A DNA stretch of 64,000 bases from Actinomycetes bacterium (GCA_021816935.1 JAKAWR010000011.1:1-64000), one strand, 5' to 3'; positions 36,818 to 45,965 are shown, numbered from the stretch's first letter. Program-made: numbers and translations. The notes: generated by a model not told the origin, from the sequence alone.

Positions 36818-37454
36818 GTAGCGCTGTCTTTTGCAGGATCTCGGCCCTCCTGACCCGTGCTCCGCCCGATCCGTCCCTACCGTCGAGGCACCTGCCCAGC
36901 ACGAGCTGGACCGGCATTCGCTTCGGCAGCTTTGTCCCCTTGGGCATGACCCGTTCTGTCGGAGCAAGTCCTATGGGTACGATCGCCGCTCCCGTGCGTG
37001 TGGCGAGGAAAACAACGCCGTCGAGGAGTTTCTCGATTTCCGGCCCGGTCTTGCGCTCCCCCTCCGGGAACACGACAAGAACAGCACCCGCAGACAGCAC
37101 CTCCTCTGACCGTTCCAGGGCCTTGCGATCCACGCCGCTGCGGTTCACCGGAAAGGCACCGAACGCAGCTAGGAACCTGCCGAGCAGCTTCGAGCGCCAA
37201 AGCTCGCTCTTCGCCATGAATGCCACCGGACGGGCCGTTGCCTCCGACGCCACGAAGAAGTCCAGGAAGCTGCGGTGCACCGGCGCCAGGATAACTGGCC
37301 CGTGCTCCGGTACCTCCCATGGAGCAGTGATCTCGACGTGCCACATGAAGCGGTTGATCGCGTGAGCAAGCCACCTCATGGCGGCATACAGCACCGGCGG
37401 CGCCTTGATGCCGGCGGCCACCAACTCCCGCCTCGACGCTCTGTAACGCAACAA
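36738..37454 (-). CDS. plsC: 1-acyl-sn-glycerol-3-phosphate acyltransferase
   Basis: A 238-residue PlsC-family acyltransferase. Motif I HRSFLD (HX4D), motif II-like GAFPVNR, motif III FPEGERK and motif IV AIVPIGLAPTE are all visible, so it should acylate lysophosphatidate to phosphatidate at the membrane. It starts with TTG, with an AGGAGG eight bases upstream lying next to the cmk stop. It follows cmk in the run aroH-aroA-cmk-plsC, a common actinobacterial arrangement. The 3' end overlaps the convergent GT2 gene. Confidence 0.9.
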   Translation of the reverse strand: MLRYRASRRELVAAGIKAPPVLYAAMRWLAHAINRFMWHVEITAPWEVPEHGPVILAPVHRSFLDFFVASEATARPVAFMAKSELWRSKLLGRFLAAFGAFPVNRSGVDRKALERSEEVLSAGAVLVVFPEGERKTGPEIEKLLDGVVFLATRTGAAIVPIGLAPTERVMPKGTKLPKRMPVQLVLGRCLDGRDGSGGARVRRAEILQKTALLRRSLQDAFDEARALAGETGALAGDG

Positions 37455-37459
37455 GCCAC

Positions 37460-38191
37460 CTACCTCCTTGCTATCACGCCCAGATCGGTGAGCCTCTCGA
37501 GCACCACCGCGAGCACGTCCTCACTTGTCACGCTCGTGGTGTCCACAACCATGACCGACGGGTCCGTCCCTATCGCAGTCAGTGCCTCCGCGCTGCGCAT
37601 CGGATCCGTCGCCCGCGAGGAGTCTATCCTGTCCCTACGTGCGATTTCCCCCTCGACGTCACTCAGCGCATGGACCTGCCTCCTCTCTCCAGCACGCCGC
37701 GTCGCCCTGACCCGTGGCTCCGCCACAAGGAAGACCTTCAGTACCGCATCGGGTGCCACAACGGTCCCGATGTCGCGCCCCTCGACCACCCCGCCTCCGT
37801 GCGCACGTATCCATTGCTGCTGGCGACCAACGAGGTCGCGCCTGACCTCGGGTAACGCAGCGACATCCGATACAAGAGCCTCCACCTCCGGTGTTCGTAT
37901 CAACTCGGTCACGTCCTTGCCATCCAGCAAGACCCGCTCCCCCACATCGATGGCCGATCCCGCCACAACGGAGGATACCTCACCCTCCTCGTTTACGACC
38001 ACACCCTTTGCCAGCACCGCCGCGGCTGCCGCACGGTACATCGCCCCCGTGTCCAGCGACGGAACGCCGAGCGCTCCGGCCAGGTTTCTCGCAAGGGTCG
38101 ACTTACCGGATCCCGCCGGCCCGTCAATCGCCACTACGAACGGCCCCTTCGTGGCCGGCCCCTTCATGGCCGGTTCCACTCGATCGGCCAT
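37460..38191 (-). CDS. cmk: Cytidylate kinase
   Basis: A 243-residue CMP/dCMP kinase. The P-loop is IDGPAGSGKSTLARNLA, followed by LDTGAMYRA, the NMP-binding EGRDIGTVVAPDA and the lid-like RVRATRRAGERR. The SSRATDPMRSAEALTAIGTD segment is typical of bacterial Cmk. It phosphorylates CMP to CDP. The ATG is separated from the aroA stop by a single base. Confidence 0.95.
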   Translation of the reverse strand: MADRVEPAMKGPATKGPFVVAIDGPAGSGKSTLARNLAGALGVPSLDTGAMYRAAAAAVLAKGVVVNEEGEVSSVVAGSAIDVGERVLLDGKDVTELIRTPEVEALVSDVAALPEVRRDLVGRQQQWIRAHGGGVVEGRDIGTVVAPDAVLKVFLVAEPRVRATRRAGERRQVHALSDVEGEIARRDRIDSSRATDPMRSAEALTAIGTDPSVMVVDTTSVTSEDVLAVVLERLTDLGVIARR

Positions 38192-38192
38192 G

Positions 38193-39986
38193 TCACGACC
38201 GGCCCCCGAGAAGCATGTTTACGTCCGCCTGGAACCCCGGGTAGCTAGTGGCGACCGAATCGAAACCCTTTATCGTCGTGTGACCTTCCCCGGTTGCGGC
38301 CAACCCGGCAATCGCCGCGGACATTGCGATCCGGTGATCCCACCCGCAGTCGACAGTCGCCGGATGCAGGGGCCGGCCTCCCTCGACTACCAGGTTGTCG
38401 CCTTCCATCCGGCAGCCAGCGCCAAAGGCCCGCAGCATCGCGACAATCCCGGTCGCCCTGTCCGACTCCTTTACCCTCAGCTCCGCCACCCCCTCGAAAA
38501 CGCTTATCCCCGTTGCGAAGGTCGCAGCCACCGCCAGCACCGGTATCTCGTCGATAATGCCGGCAACTTCCGATGCCGCCACGGTGACCCCTTCAAGCGA
38601 GCTGTAGCGAGCCGTCACGTAACCCGATGTCACCGTATGAATCGCCGCCGCGAGTCTGCAGAGGCCCATGTTCACTCCACGCTCTCGCTCCCGGTGCTCC
38701 CGCTCTGCCGGCACCTCCACGCGACGTTCGAGTGGTACCGTTGCGACCCTGCCGGTTGCATGCTCATGAAACGCCGACTTGCTCGACCCGGACCGCGTGG
38801 CAACCTCCAGGTCCTGGATAGCGATTTCAGCCCCCATTCTCTCCAGCACAGAAAGGAAGCCGTCCCGGGATGGACCGAGATAGACAGGACCGGTACACAC
38901 CTCGCTTCCGGGAAGGATAAGTGCCCCCACAAGGAGGAACGCCGCCTGCGACGGGTCTCCGGGGACGTCGAGCTCGAATGGAGACAGGTCCGAAGCCATA
39001 ACAGTGGCGCTATAGGGTGCCCCCTTCGCCGCAGCACCGGGACTGGACAACATAGCACCCGCGAGGGCAAGAATCTCTTCCGTATGCACTCTGGTGAGAA
39101 CCGGCTCATGCACCACCGTCGTGCCTGTGGCAGAGAGACCCGCCAGAAGCACGGCCGACTTTACCTGCGCACTTGCCTGCGCCGGCGTGAAGTCTATCCC
39201 GTGAAGCGAGCCGCCCTCGACCGTGATCGGCGGGTAGGCTCGCCCGGCGGCACCACTCTCGCCCTCTCGAAGTTCGCCTGCTTCCGGTTTCCCGCTGCCA
39301 CTCCCGACCAGTCCACTCCCGACCAGTCCACTCCCGGGCAGTTCGCTCCCGGGCAGTTCGCTCCTGCCGCTCACCTTTGCACCCATCATCCGCAGCGGGA
39401 CCGCGATCCGGTCCATGGGCCGTCTAGATAGCGACTCATCGCCTGACAGGGTGACACTCCACGGAAACCCTGCCACGAGACCCGCAGCGAGCCGCATCCC
39501 CGTCCCCGAGTTACCCATGTACAGCTCGCCCGCTGGTTGGCGCAGCAAATGCCGCCCGCCGCTTACAATCACCTCGCGCCCCGATGCGCTCTGCCCGCCC
39601 GAGGCTTCTGCCGGCTGCTTCCCGGCAGCGGTCGCCCCTGCGCCAAACCCTCCCACCGCCCCGGATACCACGGCGCCCAGCGCCTGAACCGCACGCACAG
39701 TGTTAGCCACATCTTCTCCCCATGACAAGCCGCTCAGGTGCGACTCGCCTTCTGCCAGTGCCGCTATCAGGACTGCTCTGTGGGAAATCGATTTATCACC
39801 GGGCACGCGGAGCTTGCCGGCGAACGGACCGCCAGGCCGTACCGATGCGGTCCCGCCACGGACCTCTAGAGCCACGTCCGCCACACTGGCGGCACATGCG
39901 GCATAGGCGGCGCTGCTACCCTTGTCGCTGCCTTCACCCCCGATGGCGTGCGCGCCCTCAAAGGTCCTCTCGCAGCACGGTAGCAC
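38193..39986 (-). CDS. aroA: 3-phosphoshikimate 1-carboxyvinyltransferase (EPSP synthase)
   Basis: A 597-residue EPSP synthase, far longer than the usual 430. Conserved segments are LRVPGDKSISHRAVL, MGNSGTGMRLAAG, GDESLSRRPM and a C-terminal KESDRATGI. It joins shikimate 3-phosphate and PEP. Three parts account for the extra length: an N-terminal extension of about 45 residues, an Ala/Gly/Ser-rich insert near residues 110-130, and a repetitive insert near 210-250 built from a five-residue GS[GE]LX unit. The GTG start lies inside aroH (29-base overlap); a start nearer the conserved region cannot be excluded. Confidence 0.92.
   Translation of the reverse strand: MLPCCERTFEGAHAIGGEGSDKGSSAAYAACAASVADVALEVRGGTASVRPGGPFAGKLRVPGDKSISHRAVLIAALAEGESHLSGLSWGEDVANTVRAVQALGAVVSGAVGGFGAGATAAGKQPAEASGGQSASGREVIVSGGRHLLRQPAGELYMGNSGTGMRLAAGLVAGFPWSVTLSGDESLSRRPMDRIAVPLRMMGAKVSGRSELPGSELPGSGLVGSGLVGSGSGKPEAGELREGESGAAGRAYPPITVEGGSLHGIDFTPAQASAQVKSAVLLAGLSATGTTVVHEPVLTRVHTEEILALAGAMLSSPGAAAKGAPYSATVMASDLSPFELDVPGDPSQAAFLLVGALILPGSEVCTGPVYLGPSRDGFLSVLERMGAEIAIQDLEVATRSGSSKSAFHEHATGRVATVPLERRVEVPAEREHRERERGVNMGLCRLAAAIHTVTSGYVTARYSSLEGVTVAASEVAGIIDEIPVLAVAATFATGISVFEGVAELRVKESDRATGIVAMLRAFGAGCRMEGDNLVVEGGRPLHPATVDCGWDHRIAMSAAIAGLAATGEGHTTIKGFDSVATSYPGFQADVNMLLGGRS
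39296..39366. repeat. 15-bp tandem repeat within aroA
   Basis: CCACTCCCGACCAGT-like units of about 15 bp are repeated four to five times, drifting to CCGGGCAGTTCGCT. The reverse strand encodes tandem Gly-Ser-[Gly/Glu]-Leu-[Val/Pro] peptides. Such in-frame repeats change length readily by slippage. Confidence 0.8.
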
Positions 39987-40326
39987 CCCGCAGATAAACC
40001 CATCGCGCCGGTCCGGCTCCGTTCTCGCGGGACACGTGCATCAGCACCCTCACGCACAGGGGAAGGGAGCCTTCGACGTCCATCTCTCTCGCGCACATGA
40101 GCGGCACCTCCTCGAAGCCTATCGACCTGGCTGCAGCCGCCGGAAAGGTCGACTTGATGTCCTCTGTAGCGGTGAAGACGATACTGATGACATCAGCCAC
40201 CCCGAGCCCGTTCGCGTCGAGCATGGCCGGAAGCAGCTCCTGCGTAGCTTGGAACACCTCTTCGGGCGTGTCCCTAGCGACGGTTGTAGCCCCTCTGATG
40301 GCCCAGACGGATCGTCCCACCTCCAC
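39958..40326 (-). CDS. aroH: Chorismate mutase, AroH class
   Basis: A 122-residue monofunctional chorismate mutase of the trimeric Bacillus AroH type, which converts chorismate to prephenate. The N-terminus WAIRGATTV, the LGVADVISIVFTATEDI segment, and the C-terminal YLRGATVLREDL are characteristic. It starts with GTG and overlaps aroA, so the two shikimate/aromatic enzymes are co-expressed. Confidence 0.92.
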   Translation of the reverse strand: MEVGRSVWAIRGATTVARDTPEEVFQATQELLPAMLDANGLGVADVISIVFTATEDIKSTFPAAAARSIGFEEVPLMCAREMDVEGSLPLCVRVLMHVSRENGAGPARWVYLRGATVLREDL

Positions 40327-40393
40327 ACCCTACCAAAACGCGCCCCGCGCCCCGCTCTCGATCGGGCGGTTCCTCCTCGCCGAGGATCGCCGG

Positions 40394-41233
40394 TCAAGTT
40401 CCCCAGTCGGAATGCCGGCTCGCGGTTCCACGGCTGGTACCGCCGCGGATACGTCGCACACCCTTCCCCCACCCTTCTGCCTCCGAGATCAGCGCCCGGA
40501 CCTCCTCCGGCCTCAGCTCCCGGAAGGCGCCCGGAGCCAACCTGCTGTCGGAAAGCAAACCGATCCTGACCCTCACCAGGCGTATCACCGGGCAGCCCAC
40601 GGCATCGCACATACGCCTCACCAGCCTGTTGCGCCCTTCATGCACGGTTATTGAAAGAACCCTCTCGCCAAGACGGCCGACCCTCGCAGGTGCCGTCATC
40701 CCATCCTCCAGCATAATTCCCTGCCTGAGCTGCGACAGTGCGTGGCCATTGGGAACCCGCTGCACCTCCACCAAGTACTCCTTCTCCAGCTCGTAGGAGG
40801 GATGAGTCAGCTCCTGGGCAAGGTTGCCGTCGTTCGTCAGGATCAGCAAGCCCTCACTGTCGGCGTCGAGCCGCCCGACCGGAAAAATCCTGACGGGGCT
40901 GGGCACGAGATCGACCACCGTCCGGCGCCCCACTTCGTCATCAGCGGTAGTGACGACGGCCTTCGGCTTATTCACCAGGAAGTAGACGAGCCGCGGATCC
41001 ACCGGGATTCTCCTCCCGTCGATCCGGATATCGTCGCGGCTACGTTCCACCCGCATGCCCACACGGGCCGGTTCACCGTTCACCGTAACGTGACCCCCGG
41101 CTATCAGCTCTTCACATCTGCGCCGGCTGGCGATACCTGCCCGGGCGAGGACCTTCTGCAACTTCTCTCCGCTTGCCTCGTCGCCATCCCAGCGACCAGC
41201 CCGAGCCTCCCCATCTTCACCGGAATCATTCAT
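40394..41233 (-). CDS. rluB: Ribosomal large-subunit pseudouridine synthase, RluB type
   Basis: A 279-residue protein with an N-terminal S4 RNA-binding domain (LQKVLARAGIASRRRCEELI) and an RsuA/RluB catalytic domain. The catalytic aspartate lies in VGRLDADSEGLLILTND, and the C-terminal HEGRNRLVRRMCDAVG is conserved. It should make pseudouridine in 23S rRNA. The gene follows scpB in the widespread scpA-scpB-rluB order, with a 100-base gap. Confidence 0.93.
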   Translation of the reverse strand: MNDSGEDGEARAGRWDGDEASGEKLQKVLARAGIASRRRCEELIAGGHVTVNGEPARVGMRVERSRDDIRIDGRRIPVDPRLVYFLVNKPKAVVTTADDEVGRRTVVDLVPSPVRIFPVGRLDADSEGLLILTNDGNLAQELTHPSYELEKEYLVEVQRVPNGHALSQLRQGIMLEDGMTAPARVGRLGERVLSITVHEGRNRLVRRMCDAVGCPVIRLVRVRIGLLSDSRLAPGAFRELRPEEVRALISEAEGWGKGVRRIRGGTSRGTASRHSDWGT

Positions 41234-41333
41234 TGACGCCGCGATCCGTGCCCTGCCAACCTGTCGCCATCGGTTACGCCCCGTACCGCTCGCCGATGGT
41301 ATTCGCCTCCGGATCGGAGCCCAACGCTCTTCC

Positions 41334-41906
41334 TTAGTCTCCCGGTCCGGCCGCCCTGAACATGCCCTCTACCTCACCAAGTGCCTCCGATCCCGGAAGT
41401 GCTTCGTATGCGGGCGGCAGGTCGTCAAGGCTGTTGATGCCGAGCCTTTCCAGGAACGTAGGCGTAGTCCCGTAAAGCGAGGGCTTGCCCGGGCCGTCGG
41501 CAGTACCAACCACCTCTATGTAGCCGCGCTGCTCGAGCAGCCTCGCGACGCCATCGCAGTTGACACCCCTCAGCGCCGAGATCTGCCCTCTCGTCACCGG
41601 CTGCTTGTAGGCGATAATCGCAAGCGTCTCGAGTGCCGCAGCGGACAGCCGCTGCGATACTCCTTCCAGTGCGAAGCGCTCGACGTAGGGAGCCATCTCC
41701 TTCGCCGTGTGCAACCGGTAGCCGCCGGCTACCTTTGTCAGCCTGAACCCGCGACCCTCCTCCTGGTACGAAGCGGCAAGGTGCGCGCAAAGCTCCTCAA
41801 CTGCACCCGCAGGCTTCTCGAGCAACTCTCCAAGGAGGCCGGGTGGAACCGGCTCCACGGCCGAGAGCAGGACCGCCTCTACGGCGGCCTCCTCCTCGCT
41901 GATCAT
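41334..41906 (-). CDS. scpB: Segregation and condensation protein B
   Basis: A 190-residue winged-helix protein with ScpB features: an early AAVEAVLLSA helix, the GGYRLHT turn, LSAAALETLAIIAYKQPVTRGQI and a final LYGTTPTFLERLGI. It binds ScpA to form the SMC-kleisin condensin complex that organises the chromosome. The ATG at 41906 overlaps the scpA stop (ATGA), which decides the start over a longer frame. Confidence 0.95.
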   Translation of the reverse strand: MISEEEAAVEAVLLSAVEPVPPGLLGELLEKPAGAVEELCAHLAASYQEEGRGFRLTKVAGGYRLHTAKEMAPYVERFALEGVSQRLSAAALETLAIIAYKQPVTRGQISALRGVNCDGVARLLEQRGYIEVVGTADGPGKPSLYGTTPTFLERLGINSLDDLPPAYEALPGSEALGEVEGMFRAAGPGD

Positions 41907-42769
41907 CGCGCTCCCAGGGAGGCGCCGACCCATTTCACCGTCACGTCCCCAAAGATCTCGTTCTGCGCAAGTGTCACGTCACCCCGCTTGAACAACTCCA
42001 GAATGGCGAGGAACCTCACGATCACTTCGAGTTTCGTGACGGCATCCGATACAAGGTACCCAAAGGTCACCTCCTTCAAGGAGGCCAGACGTGTCTCGAC
42101 AATCACCAGAGCCTCCGGCAACGAAACGCTGTCGACGGTCACATGACCAAGATCGACTTCAGCAGCTTTGCGCGCTCCTTCCCGCTCGACCACCCTCATC
42201 CAGGCCGAGTGCAACTTCGCCGTATCCACGCCGGCAAGCAGGTCGGGTGCCAGATCCGTGAACTGCTCCTCCAGACCGGCACGTCGTGGTACGCACAAGG
42301 CCTGCGCCTCGAGCATCTGCGAGATCGCCTGTGCCGATCTGGCGTAGGCCTGCAGCTCGATGAACCTGCCCACCAGCTTGTCCCGTTGCTCCATGCCATA
42401 CAGCTCCTCGTCGGTCTCCCGCTCATCGTCGGCGGGCAGCATCGACGCCACCTTCCAGTGGATGAGAAGCGACAAGAGCAGGACGAACTGCGACAGGAGC
42501 TCCATAAGAGCCTCAGCGTCTCCTTCGCGCAGGCCGTCGATGTTACCGAGAAAGCACGACACGATCTCGCCGAGGTGCACCCCGAGCACATCGAGCTTCC
42601 TTTCCGAGACGAGCTGGACTAGCTCGGCCAGGGAGCCTTCGAATCCTCCTGCGTCAACTCTGACCGCAGCCTCGTAACCGTCAAACTCCTCCCTTGACGC
42701 GGGGGGTACGTCTTCCCGGGCGACAACCCGGCGGACGGCGCCCCCGGCCAACGAGGAGAGTCTGTACAC
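41903..42769 (-). CDS. scpA: Segregation and condensation protein A (kleisin)
   Basis: A ScpA kleisin with the N-terminal FEGSLAELVQLVSERKLDVLGVHLGEI region that contacts SMC and a C-terminal winged helix (VIVRFLAILELFKRGDVTLAQNEIFGDV). The start is uncertain: GTG at 42769 gives about 288 residues, with about 35 residues before the conserved core. The longest frame would run into trpS on the other strand. It is translationally coupled to scpB. parA and smc are not in the window. Confidence 0.88.
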   Translation of the reverse strand: MYRLSSLAGGAVRRVVAREDVPPASREEFDGYEAAVRVDAGGFEGSLAELVQLVSERKLDVLGVHLGEIVSCFLGNIDGLREGDAEALMELLSQFVLLLSLLIHWKVASMLPADDERETDEELYGMEQRDKLVGRFIELQAYARSAQAISQMLEAQALCVPRRAGLEEQFTDLAPDLLAGVDTAKLHSAWMRVVEREGARKAAEVDLGHVTVDSVSLPEALVIVETRLASLKEVTFGYLVSDAVTKLEVIVRFLAILELFKRGDVTLAQNEIFGDVTVKWVGASLGAR

Positions 42770-42816
42770 AAGATTCAGGATAACCGCGGATCGCCCCGGA
42801 TTGGTGGACCGGCGGG

Positions 42817-42850
42817 GGTAAGTAGTGCTTCGCCACTTATTTCTCTCGAA
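42817..42850. repeat. Family A fragment, copy 3
   Basis: GTAAGTAGTGCTTCGCCAC then TTATTTCTCTCG matches hairpin 1 and its spacer in copy 2 at 34597, but the second hairpin is not evident. It lies in the divergent region between scpA and trpS. Confidence 0.5.
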
Positions 42851-42881
42851 CGTCCTCGCCTCGCTGGTAGGATGTGGCGCC

Positions 42882-43862
42882 ATGGAAAGGATCTTCTCGG
42901 GCATCCAACCCACCAACGATCTCCACCTCGGCAACTACTTCGGCGCCCTGCGGAACTGGGTTACACTCCAGGAGAGTGCCGAGTGCACCTACTGCATAGT
43001 CGATCTTCACTCCCTGACTGCGTCCATCGAGCCCGCTGAACTGCCGGAACGCACCCTTCGCCTTGCCGTCATGCTCCTCGCTATCGGTCTGGACCCCCCC
43101 CGTACTACGATCTTCGTTCAGTCGCATGTCCCCGCCCACGCGGAGCTGGCCTGGCTCCTCCAGTGCGTCACGCCTGTTGGCGAGCTCAACAGGATGACGC
43201 AGTTCAAGGAGAAGAGCCACGGGCGCGAGTCTGTCAGCACCGGGCTTTTCACCTATCCCGTCCTGCAGGCGGCCGATATCCTCCTTTACGATGCCGCGGC
43301 CGTGCCCATCGGCGAGGACCAGAAGCAGCATCTTGAGCTCTCCCGCGACATAGCTCAACGATTCAACAACCGCTTTGGCGATACTTTCGTCATCCCCGAA
43401 CCGCTGATCCCTGGCGTCGCCGCCCGGGTAATGGACCTCCAGCACCCCGAGCGCAAGATGTCCAAGTCCGCCGATTCCGCTCTCGGGACCATTTTCCTGC
43501 TCGACTCCTCCGATGACATCGCTGCCAAGGTGAAACGGGCGGTGACCGACTCCGAACCGGCAGTCTCCTACGACCCGCAGCAACGCCCAGGCGTATCCAA
43601 CCTCATCGAGATACTCGCCGCATCCACGGAAGGAAGGCCCGATGATATCGCTTCTCGATATAGCACTTGTGCCCAGCTCAAGGCTGACACCGCCGATGCG
43701 GTTAACGCCGCGATCGAGCCTGTGAGGGCCCGGTATGCCAGCCTTTCAGCCGACCTCGGCGAGGTTGCAGCGGTACTCCGCAACGGGGCCGACCAAGCCG
43801 TACTGGTCGCGTCCGCTACCCTGCGACGCGCGTATACTGCGGTCGGCCTCTACCGTTCCTGA
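42882..43862 (+). CDS. trpS: Tryptophanyl-tRNA synthetase
   Basis: A 326-residue class I aminoacyl-tRNA synthetase. Motifs are FSGIQPTNDLHLGNYFGAL (with the HIGH-like sequence replaced by HLGN), MTQFKEKS, the tryptophan-pocket GLFTYPVLQAADILLY, the VPIGEDQKQHLELSRDIA signature and the KMSKS loop. The ATG at 42882 starts directly at the conserved MERIFSG. An upstream in-frame start would lie in a family A fragment. It is convergent with the repeat-protein gene at 43950. Confidence 0.95.
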   Translation: MERIFSGIQPTNDLHLGNYFGALRNWVTLQESAECTYCIVDLHSLTASIEPAELPERTLRLAVMLLAIGLDPPRTTIFVQSHVPAHAELAWLLQCVTPVGELNRMTQFKEKSHGRESVSTGLFTYPVLQAADILLYDAAAVPIGEDQKQHLELSRDIAQRFNNRFGDTFVIPEPLIPGVAARVMDLQHPERKMSKSADSALGTIFLLDSSDDIAAKVKRAVTDSEPAVSYDPQQRPGVSNLIEILAASTEGRPDDIASRYSTCAQLKADTADAVNAAIEPVRARYASLSADLGEVAAVLRNGADQAVLVASATLRRAYTAVGLYRS

Positions 43863-43898
43863 ACAGGCAGACGGCCTCGACGACCCTCGGGCGCAGCA

Positions 43899-43953
43899 CG
43901 GCGGCAGTACAGCGGACCGTCTCATTCAACCTCCCTATCGGCTGAGGCTTTAA
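43899..43953. repeat. Family A right end, copy 4
   Basis: GGCAGTACAGCGGACCGTCTC is followed by ATTCAACCTCC and CCTATCGGCTGAGGCTTT. The last part is the inverted complement of the AAGAGCCTCAGCCGATAGG left end at 50314. The element runs up to the stop codon (TAA, reverse strand) of the gene at 43950, between convergent genes. Confidence 0.7.
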
Positions 43954-44798
43954 GCGCTGATCGCCTTCACAAGCTCGCCCGCAACATTCCCGTACCCGAA
44001 AAGCCGCCCATCGCCGGCAAGCAGCCAGTACCCGTCTCCGGTAAGCGGATCAGCCTCGGATGCCACGAGGGCCTCTCCATCGAGACGATCGGTGGGCGAA
44101 CCGTAGGCCGGAGCAAGGAAGGAATAGACCTCTCCGTCGCCGCAGACTATCCAGTACCCCCCGGAAAGCGACGGTTGGCGACGTAACAACCCGATCGCTG
44201 GCCGTTCGGGCACTACGCCAGCAGGTGGCAGCGATCCACGGTACCAGGCTTCTCCGAACGTGTACACCTCGCCCCTGCCATCGACAAGTAGATAACCCTT
44301 CTCCTCCTTGCCTTCCGGCAGAAGCCCGGCCACCCCCGTCACCATCTTGAACCCCTTCTCCCGCAGGGTCCCGAGGTAGTGTGCGGTTCCGAAGGTGTAA
44401 ACGTCGCCCTGTTCACTGACCATCCAGTAGCCGGCTCCACCGGCGTTCGCCACCAGTACCACGACCGGCGCCGCAGGAATGATGCCCATCTCGGGAAGAG
44501 TGCCCAAATGCGGTGCATCGCCAAACGAGTAGACGTCGCCGTTCTTGGTTACGATCCAGTAACCCCTCCCCGACCGGGTAGACGCTATCCCCGCTACAGC
44601 ACTCCCGGGAGCGACACCGATGGCCGGGAGCGAACCGAGGAAGAGCGCATCGCCGACCGTATGCACTTCACCCGTTGCGTCAACAAGCCAGATCCCGCTT
44701 CCGTCGGGCGCGATGGCAATGTCGACGATGTCGCTCAGACCGAGATCGACAAGAACTGCGGGTTCGCCCGGCAGCGTCATCCCGGCACCACCTGGCAC
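43950..44798 (-). CDS. FGDA-repeat protein, propeller-like
   Basis: A 282-residue protein made entirely of about six repeats of 44-47 residues. Each follows the plan [GA]YW[LIV]V-x-x-GDVY-x-FG-x-A and then LGTLPEMGI and AAPVV. The same repeat forms the C-terminus of the SpoIID protein at 18890. Its regular strand-turn pattern suggests a beta-propeller. Unlike that protein it has no signal peptide in the GTG-started frame, so export is uncertain. No catalytic motif is seen. Confidence 0.65.
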   Translation of the reverse strand: MPGGAGMTLPGEPAVLVDLGLSDIVDIAIAPDGSGIWLVDATGEVHTVGDALFLGSLPAIGVAPGSAVAGIASTRSGRGYWIVTKNGDVYSFGDAPHLGTLPEMGIIPAAPVVVLVANAGGAGYWMVSEQGDVYTFGTAHYLGTLREKGFKMVTGVAGLLPEGKEEKGYLLVDGRGEVYTFGEAWYRGSLPPAGVVPERPAIGLLRRQPSLSGGYWIVCGDGEVYSFLAPAYGSPTDRLDGEALVASEADPLTGDGYWLLAGDGRLFGYGNVAGELVKAISA

Positions 44799-44932
44799 TG
44801 CATTGATCCCGGCTTCATCAATCGTCCACCTTAGCCGTTAAGTCCGGGCTGGTGTAGGGCCGGACCGGTACGGGGACAGACTACTACCGCGAGCTCACGG
44901 ACGCGCATCGTCATAACGCTGCGAGCTCACTC

Positions 44933-45718
44933 TCAGAGCCCGACCAGGCGGCCCCAGAAGGAGAATATCGGGTTGACCACCGAATCGATCACACCCGGGA
45001 ACACCAGCACCACGACAATCAGCGGCACCAGCATCAACATCCTTATCCGGTAGTAGCCGGCGAGAAGGTGTCCCGGCAGCAACCTCTCGATGACGGCCGA
45101 GCCGTCAAGCGGCGGGATCGGGATCAGGTTGAACACACCCAGCAGCACGTTTGCAAACCCGCCCATCAGGCAAAACTGGCTCACGACGGAGAACGCCGAA
45201 ACCGACCCCGTATGCATGAACAGCTCCTTTGTGACCGCCGGAGTCACGAACACGAATACGGCCCCGAACACGGCAGCGAGCAGAGCATTCGTCGCAGGGC
45301 CCGCCAGCCCCACCAGGACAACATGATTACGCGGGCTTCGAAGCCTGTTCACGGCCACAGGTACCGGCTTCGCCCACCCGAAGGCCACTCCTGCAGTGGC
45401 AATCATGATTGCGGGCAGGATCAGACTGCCCAGGAGATCGATATGTGCAAGCGGGTTGAGCGTCAACCTCCCGGCGCGCTTGGCCGTGTCGTCACCGAGA
45501 GCGAGCGCAACGACGCCATGGCTCACCTCGTGAAGGATAATCGACGGTACTAAGGCGGCGAAGAACAGGACCTCGTCGTAGGTGATCCTGTGAACCTTCA
45601 CCAGCACCACCAGGACCACCAGCACTACGCCGGCAATAACCGCAATCTGGCGCTCCGTGGGGCTCCAGGGTGGGCGCCCCTCCTGGCCCGGGCCTAACGG
45701 CAGCCGGCCCGGCCCCAT
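44933..45718 (-). CDS. Site-2-protease-like M50 membrane metalloprotease
   Basis: An integral membrane protease of about 261 residues. The zinc site is HEVSH in a membrane segment, and the third ligand lies in NLIPIPPLDGS. Further features are an LTLNPLAHIDLLGSLILP stretch typical of the SREBP protease/SpoIVFB group and a GPATN loop. Family members cut membrane-embedded regulators within the bilayer. The ATG at 45718 has GAGGT six bases upstream; the longer frame begins inside a family A repeat. No anti-sigma factor is nearby, so its substrate is unknown. Confidence 0.88.
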   Translation of the reverse strand: MGPGRLPLGPGQEGRPPWSPTERQIAVIAGVVLVVLVVLVKVHRITYDEVLFFAALVPSIILHEVSHGVVALALGDDTAKRAGRLTLNPLAHIDLLGSLILPAIMIATAGVAFGWAKPVPVAVNRLRSPRNHVVLVGLAGPATNALLAAVFGAVFVFVTPAVTKELFMHTGSVSAFSVVSQFCLMGGFANVLLGVFNLIPIPPLDGSAVIERLLPGHLLAGYYRIRMLMLVPLIVVVLVFPGVIDSVVNPIFSFWGRLVGL

Positions 45719-45800
45719 CAGGACACCTCGACCAGCCGTACCGTTACGGCTCCCAGTGGCATCATGAAAACCGGATCGGGCACTCCACTGCCCTTCCACG

Positions 45801-45930
45801 ACCGAAAGTGGTGCTTCGTCATGCCTTCCTCTCGGCAGTACAGCGGACTGCATCACACTGGACCATTGCGGGTCGTGGCTGCGCCGCTACCTTCCCCTCG
45901 GACGTCCACCGGACGTCCTCACTCAACAGG
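45801..45930. repeat. Family A dispersed element, copy 5 (two hairpins)
   Basis: GTGGTGCTTCGTCATGCC and TTCCTCTCG lead to a perfect hairpin GCAGT (45835-45839) / ACTGC (45847-45851) around ACAGCGG. About 50 bases on, TTCCCCTCG leads to a second perfect hairpin GGACGT (45900-45905) / ACGTCC (45913-45918) around CCACCGG. The stems differ from copy 2 yet remain fully paired. Confidence 0.75.
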
Positions 45931-45965
45931 AACGCCCCGGGCCCTTGCGAGCCCCGCACCCTCGC

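Noticed and set aside
42500-42520. AAGAGCCTCAGC match to the family A end inside scpA
   Set aside because: It lies in conserved coding sequence (acidic AEALMEL helix) with no hairpin nearby; chance similarity is likelier.
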